A stretch of DNA of 64,000 bases, taken from Chitinophagaceae bacterium IBVUCB1 (GTDB lineage Bacteria; Bacteroidota; Bacteroidia; Chitinophagales; Chitinophagaceae). The notes beneath the pieces were generated by a model. That model was not told the DNA's origin. It saw only the letters and a program-made list of their open reading frames with translations, and made no database searches. Numbering within the stretch: the stretch's first letter is position 1; the number at the start of each line of letters is the position of its first letter. The stretch is from the NCBI GenBank assembly GCA_002127285.1, contig NFUW01000001.1, positions 818,057-882,056 on the forward strand, given 5' to 3'. The position numbers and the translations under genes are program-made. Positions 19,644 through 27,864 of the stretch are shown here, one piece after another.

Positions 19644-20815
19644 GCAGTCTGTTGCTTTTTCAGTTTCTCCATATCCAAAGGAAAACAATATTTCAGGTAA
19701 AAACTCTTAGGCACTAAGCTTGATTTATACAGCATATAAAACAATGGCCTCATGCGCTCAAAAGTCTTTTTGTATGTCTTGTAGTCCCAAAAGAATTTTT
19801 TTGGTGCGCACATCAATGCATCATATTCTTCATCGCTCAGTTCCAGCCTTTTTTTGAAGAATGGTATCAGGTCTTCTTCAATATGTGGCGGGGTGCTGTA
19901 TTCTGCAAGTGCATCTTCACGTTTCATAACACCCGAACGTACCGCGGCAGACAGGCTATTGTTGCGCTGGTCTAACTTAAAACGCTGAGGATGATATACG
20001 CTATGATGAAACGCTGTCATTCTGTTCTCTAAATGATGGCCTCCATAGTATTCCCAATTATATTCTTTCTCCAGCATCTCTCTTGCTTCTGCTTTGCTGT
20101 ATGGTATATACCAAAACGGACGTATCTTTTTTATTTTCTTAAAGATTATCCATTTCAAAAATGCCGTCAGTGGCATGTTAGGGAATGTCTTCATCTTCAT
20201 ACTTCCAAAACGCTTATGTATATCGCTTATGTATTTACCATCTACATACATAATGCCTAATGGCGAAATGCCTTCTGCTTTATAAGAGTGGCCTTCCAAC
20301 ACATATTTGATACCAAACTTACTGGCTGCACGGTACAAGACTTCTGCCAGTGCTATGTCAGTTGGGCCATCAAGTTCAGGCACTCCCGCTTTAAGAAATG
20401 CTTTGAAAATATCATTCGCTTCTTTGTTATCTATTACATAAGTATCAAGGTCAACATTCAGCTTGCCTAATACTTTAAAAATATTTTGTGTGGCTATTGC
20501 CGTATTCCAAGTATTATCGTAATGCACTGCCAAAGGACGTAACCCCCATTCTTTCACTGCCATGTGTACCATATACGATGAATCTGTACCACCGCTCACA
20601 CCTATCACACAATCATATGGTTTTCCTTTCCCGTCTTTTTTTATTTGCTCTACAATAGCAAGAAATGCATTGATACCCTCTTGTGTTCCTGTCTTATACT
20701 CTTCCTGCAGTTGGTCCATTGTTTTGCAATAGTTGCATACGCCTTGCTCATCAAAAGAAATATTCGGAACTGCTTCGTCATATATACACCTGCTGCAAAT
20801 CTTTTTTTCTGCCAT
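19640..20815 (-). CDS. wbpG: N-acetyl sugar amidotransferase, WbpG/PseA family
   Basis: The start at 20815 (MAEKKICSRCIYDE) is preferred over an in-frame TTG two codons upstream. Two CxxC pairs in the first 30 residues (CSRC and CNYC) suggest a zinc site. A PP-loop ATPase motif GVSGGTDSSYMVHMA follows near residue 75, and LEGHSYKAEGISPLG is also typical. The family adenylates a sugar N-acetyl group so that ammonia can convert it to an acetamidino group. Ammonia would come from the coupled HisH-like glutaminase. Confidence 0.88.
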   Translation of the reverse strand: MAEKKICSRCIYDEAVPNISFDEQGVCNYCKTMDQLQEEYKTGTQEGINAFLAIVEQIKKDGKGKPYDCVIGVSGGTDSSYMVHMAVKEWGLRPLAVHYDNTWNTAIATQNIFKVLGKLNVDLDTYVIDNKEANDIFKAFLKAGVPELDGPTDIALAEVLYRAASKFGIKYVLEGHSYKAEGISPLGIMYVDGKYISDIHKRFGSMKMKTFPNMPLTAFLKWIIFKKIKKIRPFWYIPYSKAEAREMLEKEYNWEYYGGHHLENRMTAFHHSVYHPQRFKLDQRNNSLSAAVRSGVMKREDALAEYSTPPHIEEDLIPFFKKRLELSDEEYDALMCAPKKFFWDYKTYKKTFERMRPLFYMLYKSSLVPKSFYLKYCFPLDMEKLKKQQTA

Positions 20816-20817
20816 GC

Positions 20818-21372
20818 TCAATAATACTTTAATACAGGTTTACCATCTGCATTTATTACTACTTCTCCTATCTGCTTTGCAGGGTTGCCTGCTACTATTG
20901 CAAAATCATTTACATGATTGTTCACAAAACTGTTAGCTGCCACTATGCAATGTTTGCCAATTGCTACTCCATTCTGTACCATGCTTTGCGGGCCTATAAA
21001 GCAATTATCGCCAATAGACACTGCATTGTATTCGTATTTTTCTTTTCCGCCACTTACAGCCCATTTCACGGTATTATGCGTATAAATGTGTACACCTGCA
21101 CTGATAGAGCAATTTGAACCTATTGACAAACCTCCTGTTCCGTCCAGTATAGTATAAGGCCCTATCCACGTGTCATTACCAACTTTTACATCGCCGAAAA
21201 CATTACAGCTATCATACACACTCGTACCCTCACCAAAGCCCAAATACTTTGCTTTTTCCCAACGGTCTGTAAACAACTCGTTTACAGGCAATACACGGTT
21301 GTATTGCTTTTTCATTTTATTCCGTTTAGAATAAAATAACCGTTTCAGTATAGTATTAATATACTTTTTCAT
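20818..21372 (-). CDS. hexapeptide acyltransferase (left-handed beta-helix)
   Basis: I start at the ATG at 21372 (MKKYINTILKRLFYSK); the longer frame would need a TTG start. After a basic N-terminal helix the protein is built of hexapeptide turns (DVKVGNDTWIGPYTIL, GLSIGSNCSISAGVHIYTHN, VSIGDNCFIGPQSMVQNGVAIG) and closes with VAGNPAKQIG, the classical end of the acetyl-CoA-binding coil. It should transfer an acetyl or other acyl group to a sugar hydroxyl or amine. It overlaps the asparagine synthetase gene by 17 bases. Confidence 0.82.
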   Translation of the reverse strand: MKKYINTILKRLFYSKRNKMKKQYNRVLPVNELFTDRWEKAKYLGFGEGTSVYDSCNVFGDVKVGNDTWIGPYTILDGTGGLSIGSNCSISAGVHIYTHNTVKWAVSGGKEKYEYNAVSIGDNCFIGPQSMVQNGVAIGKHCIVAANSFVNNHVNDFAIVAGNPAKQIGEVVINADGKPVLKYY

Positions 21373-23251
21373 TGTTGAGGTATATGCGGCACCACCATTC
21401 AAAACTCAGAAACGACCACAGTAATAAACGATGGTTGACGTTCTTTTCTGTATGCTCTTTGATGATGTGTTCTATATAAGACGGATTGATAAAATCTGCA
21501 CTGACTGTTTTTTTACCCAGCAATAGTTCTTTAATATATGCTGCATTTTCTCCACGATACCAGCTTTCATCCGGTGCAGAGAATCCTTGTTTTTTTCTAT
21601 TGATTATCTTTTCGGGCAAGAAGCTCATCATGGCTTTGCGTAGTACATTCTTGCCATCATCGTATTCTTTATAGGCACGTTTCTTTTCATTCAGTGTTTC
21701 GTTCTCATTTACCCGCTTCATCATTTCAAGGTTGCCCAGCTTATGCCTCACGGGAATTTTCATCGCCATATCTACCAAGTCGTTATCCATAAACGGGAAA
21801 CGTTCTTCCAATCCATTTGCCATAGATAGTTTATCGCCAACCAACAGTAAGCCCGGCAGGAAAGTCTTTATCTCGAAGTACAGGCTGTTTTCTATATGAT
21901 GCTCTGGTGTATCGTATTGCAACTTATCGTTGAAAGTAAATACACGTTCAAAAACAGTACGCGGCTCTGCTATATCTATTTTGTTAAATGTATCACCAGT
22001 AAATAGCTTTTGTTTATCATTATCAGGCACTAAGCGTTGCCAAAAGCTATAGTAATTATCAAAGAATGCTTGTTGGTCAAGCGATTGATAGACGCTGTAA
22101 TAACGCCACGGGTAGCCACCAAATAATTCATCGCCACCCGTACCCTGCAAGCATACTTTCACAAACTTGGAGGCAAGGCGGCTGATATAGTAGTTGGGGT
22201 AACACATGCCCACACGCAAATCTTCCAAATGATAGATAACTCTCGGCAGCGACCAGCTTAAATCGCCCGCGTTAATGACTTGCTCATAATGCTCGGTCTT
22301 AAAGTAATTAGCCATTAACTCTGCATCTCTGCGCTCATCATAATTCGCTTCCACGCCTGTTACTTCGCTCATGTCGAAGCCGGCGGTAAATGTAGTAAGC
22401 CGTTCTGTATGCGACGATGCAACGGCTGTTACCGAACCCGAATCCATGCCACCACTCAAATAACTACCCACTGGTACATCTGCTACCATTTGGCGGTGTA
22501 CCGATGTTTCAAAAGCGGATTTAGTAAGCTGCACCGCATCTTCAAATCCCAAGCTGTTATCAGCTTTTGTAAAGTCATAATCCCACCACGAATGGTGTCT
22601 TACGTAAGTGCTATCAGCATTTATTACAACCGTATTAGCGGGGGGTAACATTGTAACACCGTCAAATAATGTGTTGTATGAAAATACGTTTTGAAAAGAA
22701 AAGTATTGATTCAGCGCGGCATAATCCACACCTATTTTATAATCAGGGTGCGTAATGATGGCTTTTATTTCCGAACCAAACACCAATGTTTTTCCGTTGA
22801 ACCAATAATATAGCGGCTTTATGCCAAACCTGTCGCGGCTCATATACAGGCATTGCTGTTTTGTATTCCATGCAGCTATGGCAAACATACCGTTCAATCG
22901 CTGAAAGAAATCTGGTCCATACGCACTCAATCCCTCTGCTATTACTTCCGTATCTGTTCTTGATACAAAAGAATAGCCCTGTTGTTGCAGTTCACTTCTT
23001 AGCTCCTTGAAATTATAGATACAGCCATTAAACACTATTACCCACTCGCCATCTTTAGATGCCATAGGTTGCGCACCGAGCGACGAGGTATCAAGTATTG
23101 CCAATCTGCGATGCGCCAAACCGATCTCCCCATTTACATATACCCCATCACTATCAGGGCCGCGGTGAGCCAGCACATCTGCCATACGTTGCACATGCTG
23201 CTTTTCAACAGGTTGACGGTTCAGATTATATATGCCTGCTATGCCGCACAT
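21356..23251 (-). CDS. asnB: asparagine synthase (glutamine-hydrolysing) type amidotransferase
   Basis: 631 residues starting MCGIAGIYNL, so the N-terminal Cys glutaminase is intact. HRGPDSDGVY and LAHRRLAILD follow, and the synthetase domain has VGSYLSGGMDSGSVTAV (SGGxDS). This AsnB/exosortase-associated type is frequent in exopolysaccharide loci, where amidation of a uronic acid carboxyl to an uronamide is the favoured role. True asparagine synthesis is also possible. It lies 1 base from the upstream aminotransferase and is probably co-transcribed. Confidence 0.88.
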   Translation of the reverse strand: MCGIAGIYNLNRQPVEKQHVQRMADVLAHRGPDSDGVYVNGEIGLAHRRLAILDTSSLGAQPMASKDGEWVIVFNGCIYNFKELRSELQQQGYSFVSRTDTEVIAEGLSAYGPDFFQRLNGMFAIAAWNTKQQCLYMSRDRFGIKPLYYWFNGKTLVFGSEIKAIITHPDYKIGVDYAALNQYFSFQNVFSYNTLFDGVTMLPPANTVVINADSTYVRHHSWWDYDFTKADNSLGFEDAVQLTKSAFETSVHRQMVADVPVGSYLSGGMDSGSVTAVASSHTERLTTFTAGFDMSEVTGVEANYDERRDAELMANYFKTEHYEQVINAGDLSWSLPRVIYHLEDLRVGMCYPNYYISRLASKFVKVCLQGTGGDELFGGYPWRYYSVYQSLDQQAFFDNYYSFWQRLVPDNDKQKLFTGDTFNKIDIAEPRTVFERVFTFNDKLQYDTPEHHIENSLYFEIKTFLPGLLLVGDKLSMANGLEERFPFMDNDLVDMAMKIPVRHKLGNLEMMKRVNENETLNEKKRAYKEYDDGKNVLRKAMMSFLPEKIINRKKQGFSAPDESWYRGENAAYIKELLLGKKTVSADFINPSYIEHIIKEHTEKNVNHRLLLWSFLSFEWWCRIYLNNEKVY

Positions 23252-23252
23252 C

Positions 23253-24401
23253 TTACAGTACTTTCAGCAGTGTTACGATGTATTCGTAATCGGCTGCTGT
23301 CATTTTATTGTGTAATGGAATGGACATTGAATATTCATTGGCTGCATACGCACCTTCGTAGTCTTGCGGCTTGATGCCGAATGTATTTGCATAATAACCC
23401 AGCATATGTACTGCGTGTGTGCCGGGGCGTGTGCTTACGCCTTGCTGCTGCAAATACTCCATCAGGTTATTTCTGCTCATGGGTGCTTTGCTTTCGTCAA
23501 TGAACAACACATACGACTGCCAGCCATGTTTATACTTCGCATCATATACGGGTGTACGCAGCCATTCAATGTCTTTCAGTTGTTCGTTATAGTAGTTTGC
23601 CCATTGCTGTCTTTCATTGATGAAAGTATCCAGCTTTTGTATTTGTACCACACCCAGCGCACCTTGCAAATCTGTCATACGATAGTTATAACCTACCATA
23701 TCAAATTCGGGCAGTATATAGGGGCGCGGACCTTTGTGTCTTTGCTCTTCTGATATAGATGCTCCATGATTACGCAAGCAATTCAGTTTTTCTGCCAGCG
23801 CATCATCATTCGTAGTCAGCATACCACCTTCACCAGTCGTAACTGATTTGCGCGGATGAAAAGAGAAACAACCAATATCACCCAATGCACCTGCTGCTAT
23901 TCCATTCAGTGCTGCACCAGCTGCACACGCACCATCTTCTACTATTTTCAGTTCGGGCGCTATTTCTTTTATCTTATCAATATCTGCACACAAGCCAAAC
24001 AGGTGTACGGGTATAATGGCTTTTGTTTTGCTCGTAATTTTATCACACAATTGCGTGGTATCTATATTAAATGTTATAGGGTTAACGTCTATAAACACAG
24101 GTGTTGCACCGCAATACATCACTGCATTGGCTGTAGATACCCATGTAAAAGCAGGCACTATCACTTCATCACCAACACCCACACCTAATGCTACTAATGC
24201 AAGATGCAGGGCGGTTGTACAATTAGATACTGCCAGTGCATGCTTTACGCCATGTCTTTCTGCAAACAGCTTTTCAAACTGAGCTACTTTCGGGCCTTGT
24301 GTTATCCACCCGCTAAAGATGGGTTCTTTCAATACTTCCCATTCTTCCTGCCCCATGCTGGGCAACGAAATAGGTATATTTCTTTTCAATGTATCAGTCA
24401 C
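23253..24401 (-). CDS. DegT/DnrJ/EryC1/StrS sugar aminotransferase (WbpE-like)
   Basis: 382 residues, GTG start. PLP-dependent: LAVSNCTTALHLALVALGVG at the cofactor phosphate site, VEDGACAAGAALNG with the PLP-contacting Asp, and the lysine that forms the aldimine in GCFSFHPRKSVTTGEGGML. Family members transfer the glutamate amino group to a keto-sugar nucleotide. In this locus, with a 6-dehydrogenase and a WbpD-like acetyltransferase, amination at C3 of a UDP-uronic acid (the WbpE step) is the likeliest function, but this is inferred from context. Confidence 0.87.
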   Translation of the reverse strand: MTDTLKRNIPISLPSMGQEEWEVLKEPIFSGWITQGPKVAQFEKLFAERHGVKHALAVSNCTTALHLALVALGVGVGDEVIVPAFTWVSTANAVMYCGATPVFIDVNPITFNIDTTQLCDKITSKTKAIIPVHLFGLCADIDKIKEIAPELKIVEDGACAAGAALNGIAAGALGDIGCFSFHPRKSVTTGEGGMLTTNDDALAEKLNCLRNHGASISEEQRHKGPRPYILPEFDMVGYNYRMTDLQGALGVVQIQKLDTFINERQQWANYYNEQLKDIEWLRTPVYDAKYKHGWQSYVLFIDESKAPMSRNNLMEYLQQQGVSTRPGTHAVHMLGYYANTFGIKPQDYEGAYAANEYSMSIPLHNKMTAADYEYIVTLLKVL

Positions 24402-24411
24402 TGTCGTTTGT

Positions 24412-25389
24412 TTATGCCGTTACCAATGCTTTATCGCGCCACTCTATCAGTTTCGTTAATCCTTCTTCCAGCGAGTATTTGTATGTAAAGCCAAGTTCGT
24501 TTTCCGCTTTTTCGCGAGAGCCAATTCTGTTTTGTACAAGCGCGCGCGCGTCGTCTGCGCTGTATGGTTTATATATCACTTCAAGGCCCGATTCTTTCAA
24601 CTTCAATATTGTATCGCATAACTGACGAATAGTTGTCTGCACTTCCGTACCCACATTGTAAAAACCATACTCCACATCGCTCAGTACTGCCTGCACATTG
24701 CACCTTGCTACATCTTCCACATAAATAAAATCGTATGCCTGCGAGCCATCACCGTTTATTACAGGTTGTTCGTTGGCATCTATTTTATTGAGCATTATCG
24801 GTACTACACCGCTATATACGGCATGCTGATCTTGCCCCGGCCCATACACATTCATATAGCGCAATCCCACTACTTTCAATCCATACCTGTCGTTGAATGC
24901 CGTACACATGGCCTCGCCCGATATTTTGGTTGCACCGTAAAAATTCTTGTTATTGAACGGATGGCTTTCTGTCATCGGTACTTCCACCGCATCGCCATAT
25001 ACAGATGCAGAAGATGAGTACACCAATTTCTTCACCTTATGCTTTACACATGCTTCCAATACATTGAACGTACCGCCTACATTCACATCAAAAGCCGTGC
25101 GTGGGAAATCTTTGCAATGCAGCAACCACATGGCAGCTAAGTGAAATACATAGTCCACACCTTCCATCGCTTTATCCAGCACATCCAGCTCTCGTATATC
25201 GCCGCCAAACGGATATACGGTGCAGCGTGGGTCTTGCAGGCTGTCGTTTATGTTATCGTATTTGCCACGTGTAAAGTTGTCGTAGATAATTACTTCCCTT
25301 ACATCGTGCTTAAGCAATTCCCTTACTACAAAGCCGCCTATAAAGCCTGCCCCGCCTATTACCAATACTTTTGAATCTGTCAGTTTCAT
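24412..25389 (-). CDS. NAD-dependent epimerase/dehydratase (extended SDR)
   Basis: 325 residues. NAD site VLVIGGAGFIGGFVVREL at the N-terminus, LVYSSSASVYGDAVEVP with the catalytic Ser/Thr, and the catalytic YxxxK in FYGATKISGEAM near residue 150, then VGLRYMNVYGPGQD. This pattern is that of UDP-glucose 4-epimerase-like enzymes acting on nucleotide sugars. It follows the UpxY gene by only a few bases. Substrate and exact position of epimerisation are not clear. Confidence 0.85.
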   Translation of the reverse strand: MKLTDSKVLVIGGAGFIGGFVVRELLKHDVREVIIYDNFTRGKYDNINDSLQDPRCTVYPFGGDIRELDVLDKAMEGVDYVFHLAAMWLLHCKDFPRTAFDVNVGGTFNVLEACVKHKVKKLVYSSSASVYGDAVEVPMTESHPFNNKNFYGATKISGEAMCTAFNDRYGLKVVGLRYMNVYGPGQDQHAVYSGVVPIMLNKIDANEQPVINGDGSQAYDFIYVEDVARCNVQAVLSDVEYGFYNVGTEVQTTIRQLCDTILKLKESGLEVIYKPYSADDARALVQNRIGSREKAENELGFTYKYSLEEGLTKLIEWRDKALVTA

Positions 25390-25395
25390 ACTTTG

Positions 25396-25887
25396 TTATT
25401 TTGCACTCGCTATTGATTGTACAGGTATTTGCGCTTTCATACTAAAGCCCAATGCTTTAATGTGTATCACCGCTATATTGCCTCGCACTTGTATCAATTC
25501 ACCTTTGTTTTCTTTAAATGGTCCCTCTTTCACTTCTACTACTTCACCTGGCTTATACTCAACAGTTATTTCCGCGTTTTTATAATTTTCCAAAAAGTCC
25601 TTTATCGCCTGTATCTCTGCTTCTCTAACAACACCTGGCTTACCAACCCACCACAAAAAACGTACTGCTCCTGCCGTCATCAACACACGTACGCTGTCTT
25701 CTTTGTAATCGTTCAGGTGAACGAATATGTAAGATTTAAAAACCGGCTCTGCTACTTTTTTCTTTCTGTCGCTCCACTGCCTTATCTCTTCACGCAGCGG
25801 ACAATATACCCGTACGCCTTTCTGCTCCAGCAGCTTAGTCAGCTTTTTTTCATTTCTTGGTTTGGTATGTAATACGTACCACGGCAT
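25396..25887 (-). CDS. upxY: UpxY-family transcription antiterminator (NusG/RfaH paralogue)
   Basis: 163 residues with a NusG N-terminal domain (MPWYVLHTKPRNEKKLTKLL, then YCPLREEIRQWSDRKKK and FKSYIFVHLNDY) and a C-terminal KOW-like domain (GEVVEVKEGPFKENKGELIQ). Specialised NusG paralogues of this group bind RNA polymerase and let it read through long surface-polysaccharide operons. In Bacteroides, UpxY genes sit at the head of capsule operons. Here the gene precedes about 25 kb of biosynthesis genes on the same strand, which agrees with that role. Confidence 0.92.
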   Translation of the reverse strand: MPWYVLHTKPRNEKKLTKLLEQKGVRVYCPLREEIRQWSDRKKKVAEPVFKSYIFVHLNDYKEDSVRVLMTAGAVRFLWWVGKPGVVREAEIQAIKDFLENYKNAEITVEYKPGEVVEVKEGPFKENKGELIQVRGNIAVIHIKALGFSMKAQIPVQSIASAK

Positions 25888-25896
25888 CGTTTCTTT

Positions 25897-26439
25897 CTAT
25901 TTATTCTCCCACAATAGCAGGTATTTTTCTTTGCCTGCTCCGTTCATGCTATGTTGGTATCTGTTCCACTCCATGCTGTTGTATGTCAAAAACCTTACTT
26001 TTCTATCTATCAGCTTTTCCGCCTTACTTACCATCTTTATCAAATACTCTTTATCTATATCACCCACAAGTACCAAATCAATAATGCCAGAGTCTTTGCC
26101 TTTTGCATAATCACCCGTCAAATACAATCTTTCTACTTGCCCCATCCTGTCTATCACAACTTCTATCACACGGTCTATGCCTATGTACTTCATCAGTATG
26201 CTTCGCAAATCGCCAAACAGCGGATGCCTGTCGTTTGCTTTGTACATTTTTTTATTGCCTCTGCTTTCAGATACTATCATCCCTGCATCTTCAAAGCGGT
26301 TCAACTCTACACGTATAGAGTTGGTGCTTTCCTCAAACTCATCGGCCAGCCCGCGCAGGTAGGCAGTAGTGCCCGGGTTCAGAAACAACCTGAGCAGCAA
26401 CTTTATTCTGGTGCGGGATGATATTAATGTTTCCAGCAT
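25897..26439 (-). CDS. winged-helix protein with degenerate nucleotidyltransferase-like domain
   Basis: 180 residues. The first 75 form an ArsR-like winged helix (TRIKLLLRLFLNPGTTAYLR, then STNSIRVELNRFEDAGMIVS). The rest resembles a minimal nucleotidyltransferase (LTGDYAKGKDSGIIDLVLVG), where the usual GSxARG...SDxDL is replaced by GDYAKG...SGIIDL, so catalysis is doubtful. It lies 9 bases upstream of UpxY. A DNA-binding protein in this position is likely a regulator of the polysaccharide locus, possibly sensing a nucleotide. That function is inference. Confidence 0.72.
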   Translation of the reverse strand: MLETLISSRTRIKLLLRLFLNPGTTAYLRGLADEFEESTNSIRVELNRFEDAGMIVSESRGNKKMYKANDRHPLFGDLRSILMKYIGIDRVIEVVIDRMGQVERLYLTGDYAKGKDSGIIDLVLVGDIDKEYLIKMVSKAEKLIDRKVRFLTYNSMEWNRYQHSMNGAGKEKYLLLWENK

Positions 26440-26451
26440 ACTTAACTACAA

Positions 26452-26592
26452 CTATCCAAAGAACTTAACCTGTAATCGCATGGCTTCGCCATTGTCAGCC
26501 ACAAGCTTGACACAAGAACGAGTAATAAAGTTACTCATTCGGTCGTAAAACACAAGCCAATCTGCACCTTTTTCATGGTTTCTTAATTTCAT
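26452..26592 (-). CDS. 46-codon coupled ORF of unknown function
   Basis: A short open frame whose ATG (26592-26590) overlaps the stop of the upstream nucleotidyltransferase as TGATG, a typical translational coupling junction. It encodes MKLRNHEKGADWLVFYDRMS and continues to VKFFG before TAG. It fills most of the gap before the winged-helix gene. There is no recognised domain and no membrane segment. It may be a genuine small protein or a chance frame. The exact coupling is the main argument for it. Confidence 0.35.
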   Translation of the reverse strand: MKLRNHEKGADWLVFYDRMSNFITRSCVKLVADNGEAMRLQVKFFG

Positions 26593-27650
26593 CAGCCTAG
26601 GTTGATGTATTTCACATCTTCCTGCGCTTTCAGGTAGTCTTCCGGTTTACCTATATCCAGCCAATAACCGAGTATAGGGAATGATATGATAGATTTACCG
26701 TATTTCAGCAGGTTATCCATCAGGTCTGTTACATTATAAAATTCATTATCGGGTACAAGGTTGAGTAACTCCCTTTTTATAAGGTAGATACCCGCGTTAG
26801 AATAATACGTATAGCGCGGCTTCTCTTTCAGCGAGTTGACAAAATTATTACTGCTCACTTCCAGCACACCATACGGCACATCTACCTGATAGCCCGTAGT
26901 GGCCACTGCCATGTCTGAGCCACTTTTTATAAACGCATTGTAGAATGCTTCAAAGTCTATGGTTGTCAACAGGTCTGAATTCATGACCATGATATAGTCA
27001 TGTGTCAAGTGCCCGCACAATTTCACTGAACCCATTGTACCCATTGGCTTGTCTTCAAACACATATTTTACAGACATCCCTTTAGTGCTGCCATCACCAA
27101 AATAACTGATGATGCTATCTGCTAAGTAATTAACACTGATACAAATATTCTTGATGCCGAATTTTTTCAGCCTGTCAATATTATGCTCCAGTATGGGCTT
27201 ATCTCCAACAGGTAGCATGGGTTTAGGTGTATGCTCCGTAAGTGGCATCAGCCTTTGCCCGCGTCCACCTGCCATTATTACTACATCTACCGGTAGTATG
27301 GTCTGCACCTGTGTCAGGTTCAGCACACCTACTATCTTCATCGCACGGTCTACAATAGGTATTACAAGAAAATTCTTGGCACGCAATGCAGTAATATCTG
27401 TTTTGTACAGCTCATCCTGATAAATGAAAATAGGGTTGGGCTGTACGTAATCGGCTATCGTGTGGTTAATGATAGTGAGCCCTTTGATGAAGCCCCTGCG
27501 CAGGTCTCCATCCGTCAGCGAACCCATCAGTTTCATTTGCTCATCAGCTACAATCAATATCGGGTCCAGCTTCAGATCTTCCAGCTTTATGAAAGCATCC
27601 CTAACCGATTGATGACCGTAAATAACATGCCTTTCAATGTTGCGTGTCAT
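26592..27650 (-). CDS. CBS-domain sugar-1-phosphate nucleotidyltransferase (PtmE-like)
   Basis: 352 residues. The first 115 carry two CBS motifs (LMGSLTDGDLRRGF and KIVGVLNLTQVQTI). A nucleotidyltransferase domain follows: VVIMAGGRGQRLMPLTEHTPKPMLPVGDKP with the GGxGxRL signature, and MNSDLLTT as the metal site. The same CBS-plus-transferase build is known in PtmE, the GTP:glucosamine-1-phosphate guanylyltransferase of legionaminic acid synthesis in Campylobacter. A LegC-like aminotransferase is the next gene upstream, supporting that link. Nucleotide preference cannot be read from sequence. Confidence 0.82.
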   Translation of the reverse strand: MTRNIERHVIYGHQSVRDAFIKLEDLKLDPILIVADEQMKLMGSLTDGDLRRGFIKGLTIINHTIADYVQPNPIFIYQDELYKTDITALRAKNFLVIPIVDRAMKIVGVLNLTQVQTILPVDVVIMAGGRGQRLMPLTEHTPKPMLPVGDKPILEHNIDRLKKFGIKNICISVNYLADSIISYFGDGSTKGMSVKYVFEDKPMGTMGSVKLCGHLTHDYIMVMNSDLLTTIDFEAFYNAFIKSGSDMAVATTGYQVDVPYGVLEVSSNNFVNSLKEKPRYTYYSNAGIYLIKRELLNLVPDNEFYNVTDLMDNLLKYGKSIISFPILGYWLDIGKPEDYLKAQEDVKYINLG

Positions 27651-27756
27651 TGTGTGTGTTTTATTTTTTGTTATGATGCATTACTGCTACACGAAAGCAT
27701 AGCCTTAATACGCTGCAACTACACAACGATGTTGTGAGATACAGTTTGTGTTGCTC

Positions 27757-27788
27757 TAAATGTACAATCGGCAACTACCCGCAACAAA
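27757..27788 (-). promoter_or_regulatory. candidate internal promoter of the polysaccharide locus
   Basis: On the minus strand TTTG (27788-27785), 20 bases, then TACATTTA (27764-27757), one mismatch from the Bacteroidota -7 box TAnnTTTG. It would start a transcript near 27750 with a leader of about 100 bases before the CBS-nucleotidyltransferase gene. That leader contains a perfect inverted repeat CACAAC-GAT-GTTGTG (27722-27736). It lies just downstream of the inverted repeat at 27835-27856. Confidence 0.45.
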
Positions 27789-27834
27789 ATTTTCAGAAAG
27801 GAATAACAAGCGATAAACATGGCGATAACAAACT

Positions 27835-27856
27835 GTTTACAAGCAAGCCTGTAAAC
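27835..27856 (-). terminator. inverted repeat after the LegC-like gene
   Basis: Arms GTTTACA and TGTAAAC, 7 bases each, around 8 bases, placed 9 bases after the stop of the LegC-like gene. It is followed on the minus strand by a short, not very T-rich stretch. It may be a weak terminator or attenuator. The 214-base gap that contains it has no gene and holds the promoter candidate at 27757-27788. Confidence 0.35.
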
Positions 27857-27864
27857 GTTTTCTG

